Positions 16,772-25,595 of a DNA stretch of 64,000 nucleotides are shown here, one piece after another. A program made the position numbers and the translations under genes. The notes under the pieces were generated by a model. That model saw nothing but the letters and a program-made list of their open reading frames with translations, searched no databases and was not told where the DNA came from. The first letter of the stretch is position 1. Each line of letters starts with the position of its first letter. The DNA comes from Meridianimarinicoccus zhengii (GTDB lineage Bacteria > Pseudomonadota > Alphaproteobacteria > Rhodobacterales > Rhodobacteraceae): the NCBI RefSeq assembly GCF_003254465.1, contig NZ_QDFI01000017.1, positions 1 through 64,000 of the forward strand, written 5' to 3'.

Positions 16772-17548
16772 ATGGATCGTCACGGTGCGGTCACGCCGTC
16801 CGAAGTTGCCGTGGCACTCGATCCCGCGGACGCGGTGGCACGGCTGGGCCTGATCGTGCTGTCCACCGACCTGACAACCGAACGGGACGCGGCGCGGATC
16901 GTGCCGCCCGACCACGCGGCGGTGCATGTCGCGCGGGTGCCGTTCCAGAACCCCACGACACCCGAGAACCTGCGCCGCATGGCGCCGCTGCTGACGCGGG
17001 CGGCGGATTTGATCCTGCCGGGCGAACCGCTGGCGGGGATCTACTATGCCTGCACATCCGCGTCGGTCGTGATCGGCGATGCCGAGGTGGGCGAAGCGAT
17101 CCACGCCGCGCGCCCCGGTGTGCCCGTGGTCACCCCCACGGCGGCAAGCCTCGATGCCTTCGCCGCGCTCGGGGTGCGCCGGATCGCCCTGGTCACGCCA
17201 TATCTGCCCTGTACCACCGTCCCGATGGTCGGCTATTTCGAACGCGGCGGGCTGGAGACCGTGTCGGCCCATTGCCTGGGGATGGAGGACGACCGCGACA
17301 TGGCGCGCGTGTCGGCACAGACGATCATCGATGCGGTGCTGGCCGCCGACAGCGACGCGGCGGAGGCCGTGTTCCTGTCCTGCACGGCGCTTCCGGCGCT
17401 TGGGGTGATCGACACGCTGGAGGCGCGGCTGGGCAAGCCGGTGGTGACGTCGAACCAGGCGGGCCTTTGGCGGATGCTGCGCCATGCCGGGCTGATGGCG
17501 GATCGCGCGCCGGGGCGCATCTTCGCCACACCGCTGGGGGTGGCATGA
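16772..17548 (+). CDS. eutA: Asp/Glu racemase / arylmalonate decarboxylase-like protein, hydroxyectoine catabolism
   Basis: Protein of the Asp/Glu racemase superfamily (arylmalonate decarboxylase/maleate isomerase branch), 258 residues. Two catalytic-type cysteines are visible, Cys94 in YYACTSAS and Cys204 in FLSCTALP, each at the family position in a symmetrical two-domain fold. With EutB and EutC it is thought to convert 5-hydroxyectoine to ectoine by changing the hydroxylated carbon, but the individual steps are not well established. The start is 4 bp after usp. The stop overlaps the eutB ATG by 4 bp (ATGA), so the two are probably translationally coupled. Confidence 0.88.
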   Translation: MDRHGAVTPSEVAVALDPADAVARLGLIVLSTDLTTERDAARIVPPDHAAVHVARVPFQNPTTPENLRRMAPLLTRAADLILPGEPLAGIYYACTSASVVIGDAEVGEAIHAARPGVPVVTPTAASLDAFAALGVRRIALVTPYLPCTTVPMVGYFERGGLETVSAHCLGMEDDRDMARVSAQTIIDAVLAADSDAAEAVFLSCTALPALGVIDTLEARLGKPVVTSNQAGLWRMLRHAGLMADRAPGRIFATPLGVA

Positions 17549-18549
17549 GCGACCTGCGCGACCGGACGGTCACCATCGACGACATCGACGCGGCGCAACG
17601 GCGGCTCGCGGGCACGATCCGGCACACGCCGGTGGACCCCTCGCCGTCGCTGACCGAGCTGGCGGGCGTGCCCGTGCACCTCAAGCTCGAACACCACCAG
17701 CGGACCGGCAGCTTCAAGTTCCGCGGCGCATCGAACGCCGTGGCGCAACTGACGGAAGCGGAGCGCGCGGCGGGGGTCGTCGGCGTATCCACCGGCAATC
17801 ACGGGCGCGGGCTGGCGCGGGCCTGTGCCGACGCGGGCGTGCGCTGCATCATCGCAATGTCGGAACTGGTTCCGGCCAACAAGGTGGACGCGATCCGCGC
17901 GGAAGGTGCCGAGATCCGCATCGCCGGTCGCAGCCAGGACGAAGCGCAGCATCTGGTCGATGACCTTGTGGCGCAGGGCATGACCATGATCCCGCCCTTC
18001 GACCATCCCCAAATCATCGCCGGGCAGGGCACCTGCGGGCTGGAAATGGCGGATGCCATGCCCGACATGGCCTGCGCGCTGGTGCAGCTTTCGGGCGGCG
18101 GGCTGATCGCCGGTGTCTCCGCGGCGCTGAAGGTCCGCGTGCCGGGCGTGAAGGTCATCGGCCTGTCGATGGAACGGGGTGCCGCAATGCATGCGAGCCT
18201 CCATGCCGGACGCCCGGTCGAGGTCACGGAACTTCCTACCCTCGCCGACAGCCTTGGCGGCGGCATCGGGCTGGGGAACCGGTATACTTACCACATGGTC
18301 CGCGACCTTGTGGACGAGGTGGTGCTGCTGACCGAAGCCGAGATCGCGGCGGGCATCCGGCACTGCTATTGGCAGGAACGCCAGATCGTCGAAGGCTCGG
18401 GCGCGGTGGGCGCCTCGGCTCTTTTGTCGGGCAAGGTCGTGCCGGATGGGCCGACCATGGTGCTTCTGAGCGGCGGGAACATCGACATGGGCCTGCACCA
18501 CCGGATCGTGTCGGGCGAGGACGTGGACCTGATGGAGGCCCACACCTGA
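17545..18549 (+). CDS. eutB: Threonine dehydratase-like PLP enzyme, hydroxyectoine catabolism
   Basis: Fold-type II PLP enzyme related to serine/threonine dehydratases, 334 residues. Lys58 in RTGSFKFRGASNAV is the PLP lysine, STGNHGRGLA is the phosphate/carboxylate loop, and SGGGLIAGVSAA is the glycine-rich phosphate cup. It has no C-terminal ACT domain, so it resembles catabolic dehydratases. In the cluster it is assigned to the eutABC set, which is proposed to remove the hydroxyl of 5-hydroxyectoine. It starts within the eutA stop and its own stop overlaps the eutC ATG by one base (TGATG). Confidence 0.88.
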   Translation: MSDLRDRTVTIDDIDAAQRRLAGTIRHTPVDPSPSLTELAGVPVHLKLEHHQRTGSFKFRGASNAVAQLTEAERAAGVVGVSTGNHGRGLARACADAGVRCIIAMSELVPANKVDAIRAEGAEIRIAGRSQDEAQHLVDDLVAQGMTMIPPFDHPQIIAGQGTCGLEMADAMPDMACALVQLSGGGLIAGVSAALKVRVPGVKVIGLSMERGAAMHASLHAGRPVEVTELPTLADSLGGGIGLGNRYTYHMVRDLVDEVVLLTEAEIAAGIRHCYWQERQIVEGSGAVGASALLSGKVVPDGPTMVLLSGGNIDMGLHHRIVSGEDVDLMEAHT

Positions 18550-19541
18550 TGCCTGCCATCGCCGTGCTGACGGAACCCGACCTGCGCCGGATCGTGCCGC
18601 TGGACCTTGCCGCGGTGGACGTGGTGGAGGGCGCCTTTCGCGCGCTTGCGGGGGGTAAGGTCGTGATGCCGCCCGTGCTGTCCATGGCAATCGCCGAGTT
18701 CAATGGCGAGGTGGACGTGAAGACGGCTTATGTGCCGGGGCTGGACGCCTTCGCGCTGAAGGTGTCGCCGGGCTTCTTCGACAATCCCAAGCAGGGTCTG
18801 CCGTCCACATCGGGCCTGATGATCCTGTTTTCCGTGCGCACCGGCCTGTTGCAGGCGCTGCTGCTCGACAACGGCTACCTGACCGATATCCGCACCGCTG
18901 CCGCGGGCGCCGTGGCTGCGCGGCATCTTGCACGGGCGGATGCGACCCGGGTGGCGGTGCTGGGCGCGGGCACGCAGGCACGGATGCAGGTGGAGGCGCT
19001 TTGCCGGGTCCGTCCCATCGCCAGTGTGCGGGTCTGGGCACGCAGTTCCGACGCCGCGCGGCGGCTGGCGGCGGGGCTGTCCGCGGATCTCGGGCTTGGC
19101 GCGGTGGCGCGTGTGGACGCGCGGGATGCCGTGGCCGGCGCCGACATCGTCGTGACCACCACGCCCGCGACGGTACCCATCCTGATGGCGGACTGGCTGG
19201 AACCCGGCCAGCATGTCACCGCCATGGGCTCCGACCAGCACGGCAAGGGGGAGCTTGACCCCGCCTGCCTGACCCGCGCGGATCTCTATGTGCCCGACCG
19301 GCTGGAACAGACCCGCATCATGGGCGAGTTGCAGGGCGCAATCGCTGCCGGATTGGTCGCACCCGACGCATCCTTCCCCGAGCTTGGCGCGGTAATCACC
19401 GGCACAGCGCCGGGCCGCACCAGCCCGCACCAGATCACCGTGGCCGACCTGACCGGCACCGGGGTTCAGGACACCGCCATCGCCACCCATGCCCTCGCCC
19501 GCGCCAGAAACGCGGGTCTGGGCACCACTTTCGAAAGCTGA
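18549..19541 (+). CDS. eutC: Ornithine cyclodeaminase / mu-crystallin-like protein, hydroxyectoine catabolism
   Basis: NAD(P)-binding protein of the ornithine cyclodeaminase/mu-crystallin family, 330 residues. The Rossmann glycine motif VAVLGAGTQARMQVEAL lies at about 134-150. The upstream substrate-site region contains the family Lys in FALKVSPGFFDNPKQGLPS, and LLDNGYLTDIRTAAAGAVAA matches the typical R-T-A-A segment. It works with EutA and EutB, probably on the imine or ring intermediate of hydroxyectoine conversion. The ATG at 18549 overlaps the eutB stop by one base. The stop is 3 bp before eutD. Confidence 0.88.
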   Translation: MPAIAVLTEPDLRRIVPLDLAAVDVVEGAFRALAGGKVVMPPVLSMAIAEFNGEVDVKTAYVPGLDAFALKVSPGFFDNPKQGLPSTSGLMILFSVRTGLLQALLLDNGYLTDIRTAAAGAVAARHLARADATRVAVLGAGTQARMQVEALCRVRPIASVRVWARSSDAARRLAAGLSADLGLGAVARVDARDAVAGADIVVTTTPATVPILMADWLEPGQHVTAMGSDQHGKGELDPACLTRADLYVPDRLEQTRIMGELQGAIAAGLVAPDASFPELGAVITGTAPGRTSPHQITVADLTGTGVQDTAIATHALARARNAGLGTTFES

Positions 19542-19544
19542 TCC

Positions 19545-20732
19545 ATGGCCATCGTCGATACCTTCCGTTTCTCGGACGCCGAGTATGAATCCCGTCTTTC
19601 CCGCGTGCGCGCCGCGATGGAGGCGAAGGGGATCGACACGCTCATCACGTCGGACCCGTCGAACATGGCGTGGCTGACGGGGTATGACGGCTGGTCCTTC
19701 TACGTCCACCAGTCGGTCATCGTGGGGCCTACGGGCTACCCGGTGTGGTTCGGGCGCGAACAGGACGCGCAGGGCGCGCTGCGCACCGTCTACATGGAAG
19801 AGCCCGACATCATCGGCTACCCGGACTATTTCGTGCAGTCGTCCGAACGGCACCCGATGGATTACCTCGCGGCCAAGCTGACCGAACGCAACTGGCACAC
19901 CGGCCGGATCGGCGTGGAGATGGACAATTACTGGTTCTCGGCCAAGGGGTACGCGGCGCTCAGCGCAGGGCTGCCGGATGAACTGGTGGACGCCACGAAC
20001 CTCGTGAACTGGCTGCGCGGCCCGAAATCGCCCGCCGAGCTGGACCGGATGCGCAAGGCGGGCAAGATCGTGGAACGGATGCACCAGCGCATCGTCGACA
20101 AGGTCGAACCGGGGATGCGCAAATGCGATCTGGTGGCCGACATCTACGACGCCTCGCTCCGCTTCGACGAGGAATGGGGCTTCGGCGGCGACTATCCCGC
20201 CATCGTGCCGCTGCTGCCGTCGGGCGCCGATGCCGCCGCCCCGCACCTGACATGGGACGACAAGAAGATGGCCACGGGCGAGGGCACGTTCTTCGAGATC
20301 GCGGGCTGCTTTCGCCGCTATCACTGCCCGCTGTCGCGCACGATCTTCCTCGGCAAGCCGACGCAGGCGTTCCTCGATGCGGAAAAGGCTGTGCTGGAAG
20401 GTATGGAGGCGGGTCTGGAGGCCGCGAAGGCCGGCAACATGTGCGAGGATATCGCCATCGCCTTCTTCAACGTGCTCCAGAAATACGACATCGTGAAGGA
20501 CAACCGCACCGGCTATCCGATCGGGCTGTCCTATCCGCCGGACTGGGGCGAACGGACCTGTTCGCTGCGACCCGGCGACCGGACGATCCTCAAGCCCGGC
20601 ATGACCTTCCATTTCATGACCGGGTTGTGGATGAACGACATGGGGTTCGAGATCACGGAAAGTATCGTGATCGGCGAGGACGGGCCGGAATGCCTGGCGA
20701 ACGTGCCGCGCAGGATGATCGTCAAGGACTGA
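19545..20732 (+). CDS. eutD: Ectoine hydrolase (M24 peptidase-like fold)
   Basis: Ring-opening ectoine hydrolase (EutD/DoeA), 395 residues, of the M24 creatinase/aminopeptidase-P-like family. It cleaves ectoine to N-acetyl-diaminobutyrate isomers, which also act as signals for EnuR. The N-terminal creatinase-type domain (about 1-160, TLITSDPSNMAWLTGYDGWS) and the pita-bread C-terminal domain (about 165-395) are both present. Segments FFEIAGCFRRYHCPLSRTIF and the later MGFEITESIVIG are at family positions, and the usual M24 metal ligands are not all visible, as reported for this subgroup. In characterised clusters eutE, the deacetylase partner, follows directly. Here the next gene is an unrelated DUF302 protein on the other strand. 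Confidence 0.92.
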   Translation: MAIVDTFRFSDAEYESRLSRVRAAMEAKGIDTLITSDPSNMAWLTGYDGWSFYVHQSVIVGPTGYPVWFGREQDAQGALRTVYMEEPDIIGYPDYFVQSSERHPMDYLAAKLTERNWHTGRIGVEMDNYWFSAKGYAALSAGLPDELVDATNLVNWLRGPKSPAELDRMRKAGKIVERMHQRIVDKVEPGMRKCDLVADIYDASLRFDEEWGFGGDYPAIVPLLPSGADAAAPHLTWDDKKMATGEGTFFEIAGCFRRYHCPLSRTIFLGKPTQAFLDAEKAVLEGMEAGLEAAKAGNMCEDIAIAFFNVLQKYDIVKDNRTGYPIGLSYPPDWGERTCSLRPGDRTILKPGMTFHFMTGLWMNDMGFEITESIVIGEDGPECLANVPRRMIVKD

Positions 20733-20764
20733 GGTCCGCGGATGCGGCGCCCGCGTGCCGTACG

Positions 20765-21253
20765 TCAATCGGCGGTGGCGCGGGCGGCGATGGCGTCGAA
20801 GCGCGTGTCCAGATCCGCCGCGATGTCGGCCAGCGCAGAACCCCCTTCGTCCTGGTAGGGCGCGAAGACGAAGCTCGGTTCCTTCCAGCTCAGCGTGGCG
20901 GTGCCGTCTTCGCTCTCGGTCACGTAGAACCGTATCGGGGCCTCGATCATGGCGGCCGTGCTCAGCCCGAGGATGCGCACGGCGAAGTCGTTGTTGAACA
21001 CGCCCAGCACGCGGTTTTCGGGGATCTCGATACCGCGTGCCCGCGCCGCGCCCGTCGGTCCTGCCTCGGTCACGATGCCCATCCCCTCGGCGGTCACGGC
21101 GGCGCGCAGCCGGTCGAGCAGGTCGGCATGGGCAAGGTCGGTGTCGATGACCCGCCAGCCAGCGCGGGGTGCGAGGTCCGCTGCCGCGCCCCCCGACGCC
21201 ATAGCGACGACGGCGGTGCAGGCGGCAAGCGCCTTCAGGACGTTTCTGAACAT
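20765..21253 (-). CDS. DUF302 domain protein with signal peptide
   Basis: Periplasmic or lipid-facing protein of unknown role, 162 residues. It has an N-terminal signal peptide (FRNVLKALAACTAVVAMASG, cleavage near GAAAD). The rest matches the DUF302 pattern: a helix-rich start DLLDRLRAAVTAEGMGIV and the strand-turn IEIPENRVLGVFNNDFAVRIL, followed by VTESEDGTATLSWKEPSFVF. DUF302 proteins are often found near redox or heavy-metal stress genes, but no function is established. It is convergent with eutD across 32 bp and lies 111 bp from the membrane-protein gene downstream. Confidence 0.75.
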   Translation of the reverse strand: MFRNVLKALAACTAVVAMASGGAAADLAPRAGWRVIDTDLAHADLLDRLRAAVTAEGMGIVTEAGPTGAARARGIEIPENRVLGVFNNDFAVRILGLSTAAMIEAPIRFYVTESEDGTATLSWKEPSFVFAPYQDEGGSALADIAADLDTRFDAIAARATAD

Positions 21254-21364
21254 GCGTGTCGGTCCTGGGTCATTGATGCGGCCCCACCTCTAGCACGGGG
21301 CAGCCGGTCGCCATGCCCACACCCGCGTGATGTCGCGCCCATGTGATCGTGGGCGGGCGGCGGA

Positions 21365-22072
21365 TCAGTCGAGCAGCCCCCCGATATCGACGCCGAACAG
21401 CCAGACCGCCAGCGGCACCGGGGCCACGGCGCACAGGATGGCGATGACCGTCGGGACAGGCAGGAACAGGCGGCTGAGCCCGGCGGTGAACAGGATACCC
21501 CCGCCGCCGCCGATCACCGAACTGCCGGGCATGTTGACCAGCAGGGCAAGCAGAACATAGCGGAACCGCGTCGCCAGGGGCCGCAGCCATGCGGGTGTCC
21601 GGTCGCGGAGGGCATCGATCCGCTCCGCGCGGCTGAGCGGTTCGACGGCCGCGAGCAACCGGCACGCCCCGGTCATGTGGAGATCCGCAAAGAGCCGGTG
21701 CAGCCGCGCATAGGGAATCCACTCCCCCGCCGCGTAGGCGAGGCACAGCCCGGACACCGTGGCGAGGTAGATCACCGGCGCGATCGATGGCCCTTCGAGC
21801 GCCATCAGCATCAGCCCGATCTCGAGCCCCGGTACGAACGGCACCGCGATCAGCACGGCATAGGCCACCAGAAACGCCACCAGCATTCCGGTCCGCACCC
21901 GGTCGTCGGCGAAGGGATCGTGGGTCGATACCCAGTCCATAAGAAGATGCAGCCCGTAAGCGATGGCGCCCAGCAGGCACAAACGCATCGTGACGCGGAA
22001 AACGGCACGGCCACGGGCCCGCCTGGTGACGGGTGGCCCGGCCACGGGGTGGGGGCGCGGACCATCATCCAT
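21365..22072 (-). CDS. VTT/TVP38-like integral membrane protein
   Basis: Membrane protein of 235 residues with about five hydrophobic spans: about 28-46, 62-83 (MLVAFLVAYAVLIAVPFVP), 92-113, 166-195 and 205-230. The pattern AVPFVPGLEIGLMLMALEG with a following GP/IAP turn resembles the VTT (DedA/TVP38) family core, whose members are thought to move lipids or other solutes. A glycine run GGGGGILF at about 195 is unusual. The start at 22072 has GGAGGGA 8 nt upstream. Function is unknown and the family call is tentative. It has no obvious operon partner beyond the DUF302 gene on the same strand. Confidence 0.65.
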   Translation of the reverse strand: MDDGPRPHPVAGPPVTRRARGRAVFRVTMRLCLLGAIAYGLHLLMDWVSTHDPFADDRVRTGMLVAFLVAYAVLIAVPFVPGLEIGLMLMALEGPSIAPVIYLATVSGLCLAYAAGEWIPYARLHRLFADLHMTGACRLLAAVEPLSRAERIDALRDRTPAWLRPLATRFRYVLLALLVNMPGSSVIGGGGGILFTAGLSRLFLPVPTVIAILCAVAPVPLAVWLFGVDIGGLLD

Positions 22073-22465
22073 GCGCCGCGTCCCTCCGCCATATCCGCCC
22101 GCGTCCGGCAGGCGCGTCGCCGGGGATGGTCATGGTGTCACCCGTGTTCGAACCACATGCCGCGACACTAGCCGGTCCGGCGTGCAGCTACAAATCGCAG
22201 CGCCGCCGGGTCGCATGCCGCCGGCGACGCTCCGGCGCCCGCCACCGCGCGCATGCGGTCCTGCCCAAGATCGGGCACTGGCGGGACGATGGGGTCACGG
22301 GCGCTCTCGGGGTCGTGCCCGCATGCTTCCCGGATCGGGGGGCTGCCATCCACTTTTCACGAGCTGGTGAAGGACGCGATGCTGGCCATTGCCGCCGCGA
22401 TGCGCCACCCTCATGCCATGGGAAACCGTGCACGCGCGCCTGCGGCACGAACGAGGGGGTATTCC
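22073..22465. other. 393-bp gap, divergent promoters
   Basis: Space between the VTT-like gene (minus) and the SBP5 gene (plus). It should hold both promoters. I see no convincing gene, repeat or -35/-10 pair in it, only GC-rich sequence with several short CCGGCG-type self-complementary stretches. Confidence 0.5.
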
Positions 22466-24013
22466 ATGATCCGCATCCTGTTCTGCGCCGCGGTGGCGGT
22501 CGCCGCATTGCCCGCCAGCGCCGAGACGTTCCGTTGGGCATCGACCACCGACCCGCAATCCATGGACCCCCATTCCACAAGTTCGACCCCGGTGCTCGGG
22601 TTTCTCAACAATGTCTACGAGGGCCTCGTGCGGCGCGGACCGGACATGGCTATCGAACCGTCGCTCGCCACGGCGTGGGAACCCATCGACGGCGGCGCGG
22701 GCTGGCGGTTCACTCTGCGCGAAGGCGTGACCTTCCACGACGGCGCCGCGTTCACCGCCGAGGATGTGCTGTTCTCCTACGATCGCGCGGCGTCCGAGGC
22801 ATCGGACGTGCGCAGCTGGTTCGCGCCGGTGTCCGAGGTCGTGGTGGTGGACGACTACACGGTCGAGATCATGACGACATCGCCGCAGCCCCTGTTCCCG
22901 GACAGTATCGCCAACTGGATGATCATGGATGCCGACTGGGCGCAGGCGAACGGCGCGGAGCTGCCCGCGCGGGACACGGAAAACTTCGCCACCCGCAACG
23001 CAAACGGCACCGGCGCCTTCCGGCTGGTGGACCGTCAGCCGGACCTTCAGACGGTGCTCGAACCCTTCGACGGCTGGTGGGGAGATGCTGCGGATCACGG
23101 GATCACGCAGGCAGTCTTCACGCCGATCCAGAATTCGGCCACGGCGGTCGCGGCGCTGCTGTCCGGCGAGGTGGACATGATCGAACCCGTCCCGGTGCAG
23201 GATGCCGACCGGGTGGATGCGAATGACGGCACGCGCGTCGTGCGCGGTATCGAAAGCCGCGTCATCATGCTGGGCTTCCCTCATGACCACGACACCCTGC
23301 GCAGCGGGGCGGAAAACCCGTTCACAGATGTCCGCGTGCGCCGGGCCGTCGCCCACGCGATCAACGTGCCCGCAATCCTCCAGACCATCATGCGCGGCTC
23401 GGCGGAACCGGCGGCGCAGCTCGTGGCCGCGGGCACGAGCGGCTATTCCCAGCCCCATGACGCGCGCCCGGCGTACGATCCCGAAGCCGCGCGGGCACTG
23501 CTGGCCGAGGCGGGCTATCCCGACGGGTTCGCGTTCGACCTGTCCTGCACGAACGACCGCTACCTGAACGACGAAAGCGTCTGCCAGGCCATCGTGGGGA
23601 TGCTGGCGCAGGTCGGGCTGGAGGTGACGCTCGACGCGATGCCCGTATCCAACTACTGGCCGGAGCTGCGCGAGGACAATTTCGACATGTTCCTGCTGGG
23701 CTGGTCGCCGGGCACCTTCGACGCGGAACACCCGATCCGGTTTCTCGTGCACACGGCGGGCGACCGGCTGGGCACGTGGAACTTCGGCGGCTATTCCAGC
23801 GCGCGGATCGACGAATTGCTGCCGGTGATGCAATCCGAGATCGACCCGACAGTGCGACAGGCAGCGATGGAAGAGGCCGCGGGCATCATCCAGGACGACA
23901 TGGTCTACGTCCCGCTCTACGTGCAGCCGCTCCTGTGGGGTGTGCGCGAAGGGGTGGAGGTCACACAGCGCTCCGACAACTTCCTGATCCTGCGCTGGGT
24001 GCGGATGAACTGA
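22466..24013 (+). CDS. ABC transporter substrate-binding protein, family 5 (oligopeptide/DppA type), orphan
   Basis: Periplasmic solute-binding protein of the SBP_bac_5 family, 515 residues, normal length. The signal peptide is MIRILFCAAVAVAALPASAE. The mature start FRWASTTDPQSMDPHSTSS and the signature WRFTLREGVTFHDGAAFTAE, then DVLFSYDRA, are characteristic. FTDVRVRRAVAHAINVPAI is the usual mid-domain helix. Such proteins deliver peptides, opines or other small molecules to an ABC permease. No permease or ATPase genes lie beside it, so it must use components encoded elsewhere or has lost them. The start at 22466 is preceded by a G-rich GAGGGGG site. The substrate cannot be told from the sequence. 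Confidence 0.88.
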   Translation: MIRILFCAAVAVAALPASAETFRWASTTDPQSMDPHSTSSTPVLGFLNNVYEGLVRRGPDMAIEPSLATAWEPIDGGAGWRFTLREGVTFHDGAAFTAEDVLFSYDRAASEASDVRSWFAPVSEVVVVDDYTVEIMTTSPQPLFPDSIANWMIMDADWAQANGAELPARDTENFATRNANGTGAFRLVDRQPDLQTVLEPFDGWWGDAADHGITQAVFTPIQNSATAVAALLSGEVDMIEPVPVQDADRVDANDGTRVVRGIESRVIMLGFPHDHDTLRSGAENPFTDVRVRRAVAHAINVPAILQTIMRGSAEPAAQLVAAGTSGYSQPHDARPAYDPEAARALLAEAGYPDGFAFDLSCTNDRYLNDESVCQAIVGMLAQVGLEVTLDAMPVSNYWPELREDNFDMFLLGWSPGTFDAEHPIRFLVHTAGDRLGTWNFGGYSSARIDELLPVMQSEIDPTVRQAAMEEAAGIIQDDMVYVPLYVQPLLWGVREGVEVTQRSDNFLILRWVRMN

Positions 24014-24278
24014 TATGATCGGTCCGGGTCCAGGGCTTGCGGTCCTGGCCAAGACGGGCGCGTTGTCGGCGGCGCCCGCAGAGGGTGAAGTTACATAAGT
24101 CCGGTTACGCCGTGCGCATCCCGGCAGGATCGCGCAACGGGTGACGTCACCTTTCGCAGGGTCCAAGTCGCGCGGGACCACCCCGGCCCTGCGGCCGGAT
24201 CGGGCGCACGCCGCGCCGTGCCGGACCGGCCTGCACGCAGCACCTGGCTGACGGAATGTCAGCGCAAATGCCCGCCGG

Positions 24279-25595
24279 TCAAGCGCGGCTCGCGGATGAC
24301 CGGGCTGTGCCCGAAAGCGGCAACACGACCCGGGCCGAAAGCCCGCCCGTGGCTCTGGTGGCCAGCGTCACGTCCCCGCCATGGGCGCGCAGGATGGCCC
24401 GCGCGATCGGCAGGCCCAGACCGATCCCGCCAGTGTCGCGCGACCGCGACGCTTCTAGCCGGGTGAACGGATCGAACACGCGCGCGCGATCCGCTTCCGG
24501 AATACCCGGACCGTCATCGTCGATCCGTATCTCGGCATGTTCACCCGTGCCCGCGACAGAAACCCGCGCACCACCGCCATAGCGTTGCGCGTTGTCGATC
24601 AGGTTGCGCAGGGCGCGGCGCACCGCCATGCGGCGGATATCTGCCAGCACCGGCGCCGGGGCGTCGACGGCGATCGGCGGTCCCGTTTCCGACAGCTCCC
24701 GTCCAAGATCGCGCGCGAGCGCCGCGAGGTCGGTCCGCTCCATCGGCTGGTCGGTGGACAGGCCGCGCGCATAGGCCAGCGTCGCCTCGACCATCTCCTG
24801 CATCTCGTCCAGCGTGGCGACCATCCGGGCGCGGGTCTCTTCATCCTCCACCATCTCGGCGCGCACCCGCAGTGCCGTGATGGGCGAACGCAGGTCGTGC
24901 CCCAACGCCACCAGCATCCGCGTGCGCCCCGCCACCATGTCGGCCAGCCGCGCGTGCATCCGTCCCAGCGCGTCCGACAGGGCACGCACCTCGGCGGGGC
25001 CCTGCGTCGGCAGGTCGGGTGCGGGACCGTCCAGCCCGAAACGCTCGGCCGCAGCGGACAACTGGCGCAGCGGATCGGTAATCCGCCGCAGCCCGACCCA
25101 GAGCGCGCCCAGCACCAGCACGAGCGACAGCAACGCAGCCCCCGCGAAGGCCGGCCGGGCCTGAAGATCCGGCCGCAGCAGCCGGGCCTGCACGTTCAGC
25201 CAGCGCCCGTCGGCCAGCGGCAGGGACAGGCGGTACTCCGCGGGGCCGGCGCGGCGGTGCATGCTGTCCATGGCGTCGCGCGTGCCGTGTGGACGGTCAC
25301 CCGGGCGCAGACCCGCCGCCCCGCCTTCGGCCACCAGCGGCGCGGGCTCGACCCGGAAACGCACCAGCCGCGAATTCACCGCCGCGAGGATATCGCGGTG
25401 GCTGTCGCGCGGCGTGCTGTCGAGCGCGCGGGCCACGGCGGTCGCGCGTTCCGCGGTGCCCGCCCGCTGCGCAGCGCGGATCGCCGCGCCGCGCTCGTCG
25501 GCAAAGATCCACGCGGCGATGATCTGCGCCGCGATGAACGCGGCCAGGATCAGAAGCGCAAGCTGCCCCGCAAGGCTGCGCGGCACGACCCGCAT
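24279..25595 (-). CDS. EnvZ-type sensor histidine kinase
   Basis: Inner-membrane sensor kinase, 438 residues. Spans at about 11-31 (LALLILAAFIAAQIIAAWIF) and 150-169 flank a periplasmic sensor region of about 120 residues with no recognised domain. HAMP follows, then the HisKA box with His233 in LGHDLRSPITALR, and the HATPase domain with N-box NLIDNAQRYGG, G1 DDDGPGIPEAD and G2 GGIGLGLPIARAI. The ATG at 25595 overlaps the response-regulator stop by one base (TGATG); a GTG one codon earlier is an alternative. It pairs with the OmpR-type regulator upstream. The divergent EF-hand gene suggests a metal- or calcium-linked signal, by position only. Confidence 0.88.
   Translation of the reverse strand: MRVVPRSLAGQLALLILAAFIAAQIIAAWIFADERGAAIRAAQRAGTAERATAVARALDSTPRDSHRDILAAVNSRLVRFRVEPAPLVAEGGAAGLRPGDRPHGTRDAMDSMHRRAGPAEYRLSLPLADGRWLNVQARLLRPDLQARPAFAGAALLSLVLVLGALWVGLRRITDPLRQLSAAAERFGLDGPAPDLPTQGPAEVRALSDALGRMHARLADMVAGRTRMLVALGHDLRSPITALRVRAEMVEDEETRARMVATLDEMQEMVEATLAYARGLSTDQPMERTDLAALARDLGRELSETGPPIAVDAPAPVLADIRRMAVRRALRNLIDNAQRYGGGARVSVAGTGEHAEIRIDDDGPGIPEADRARVFDPFTRLEASRSRDTGGIGLGLPIARAILRAHGGDVTLATRATGGLSARVVLPLSGTARSSASRA

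Noticed and set aside
18366-20768. 800-codon frame opposite eutC and eutD
   Set aside because: Antisense shadow; both plus-strand genes have full family signatures and correct cluster position.
22295-24181. 628-codon minus-strand frame opposite the family-5 binding protein
   Set aside because: The plus-strand protein has a signal peptide and the family signature; the opposite frame has neither.
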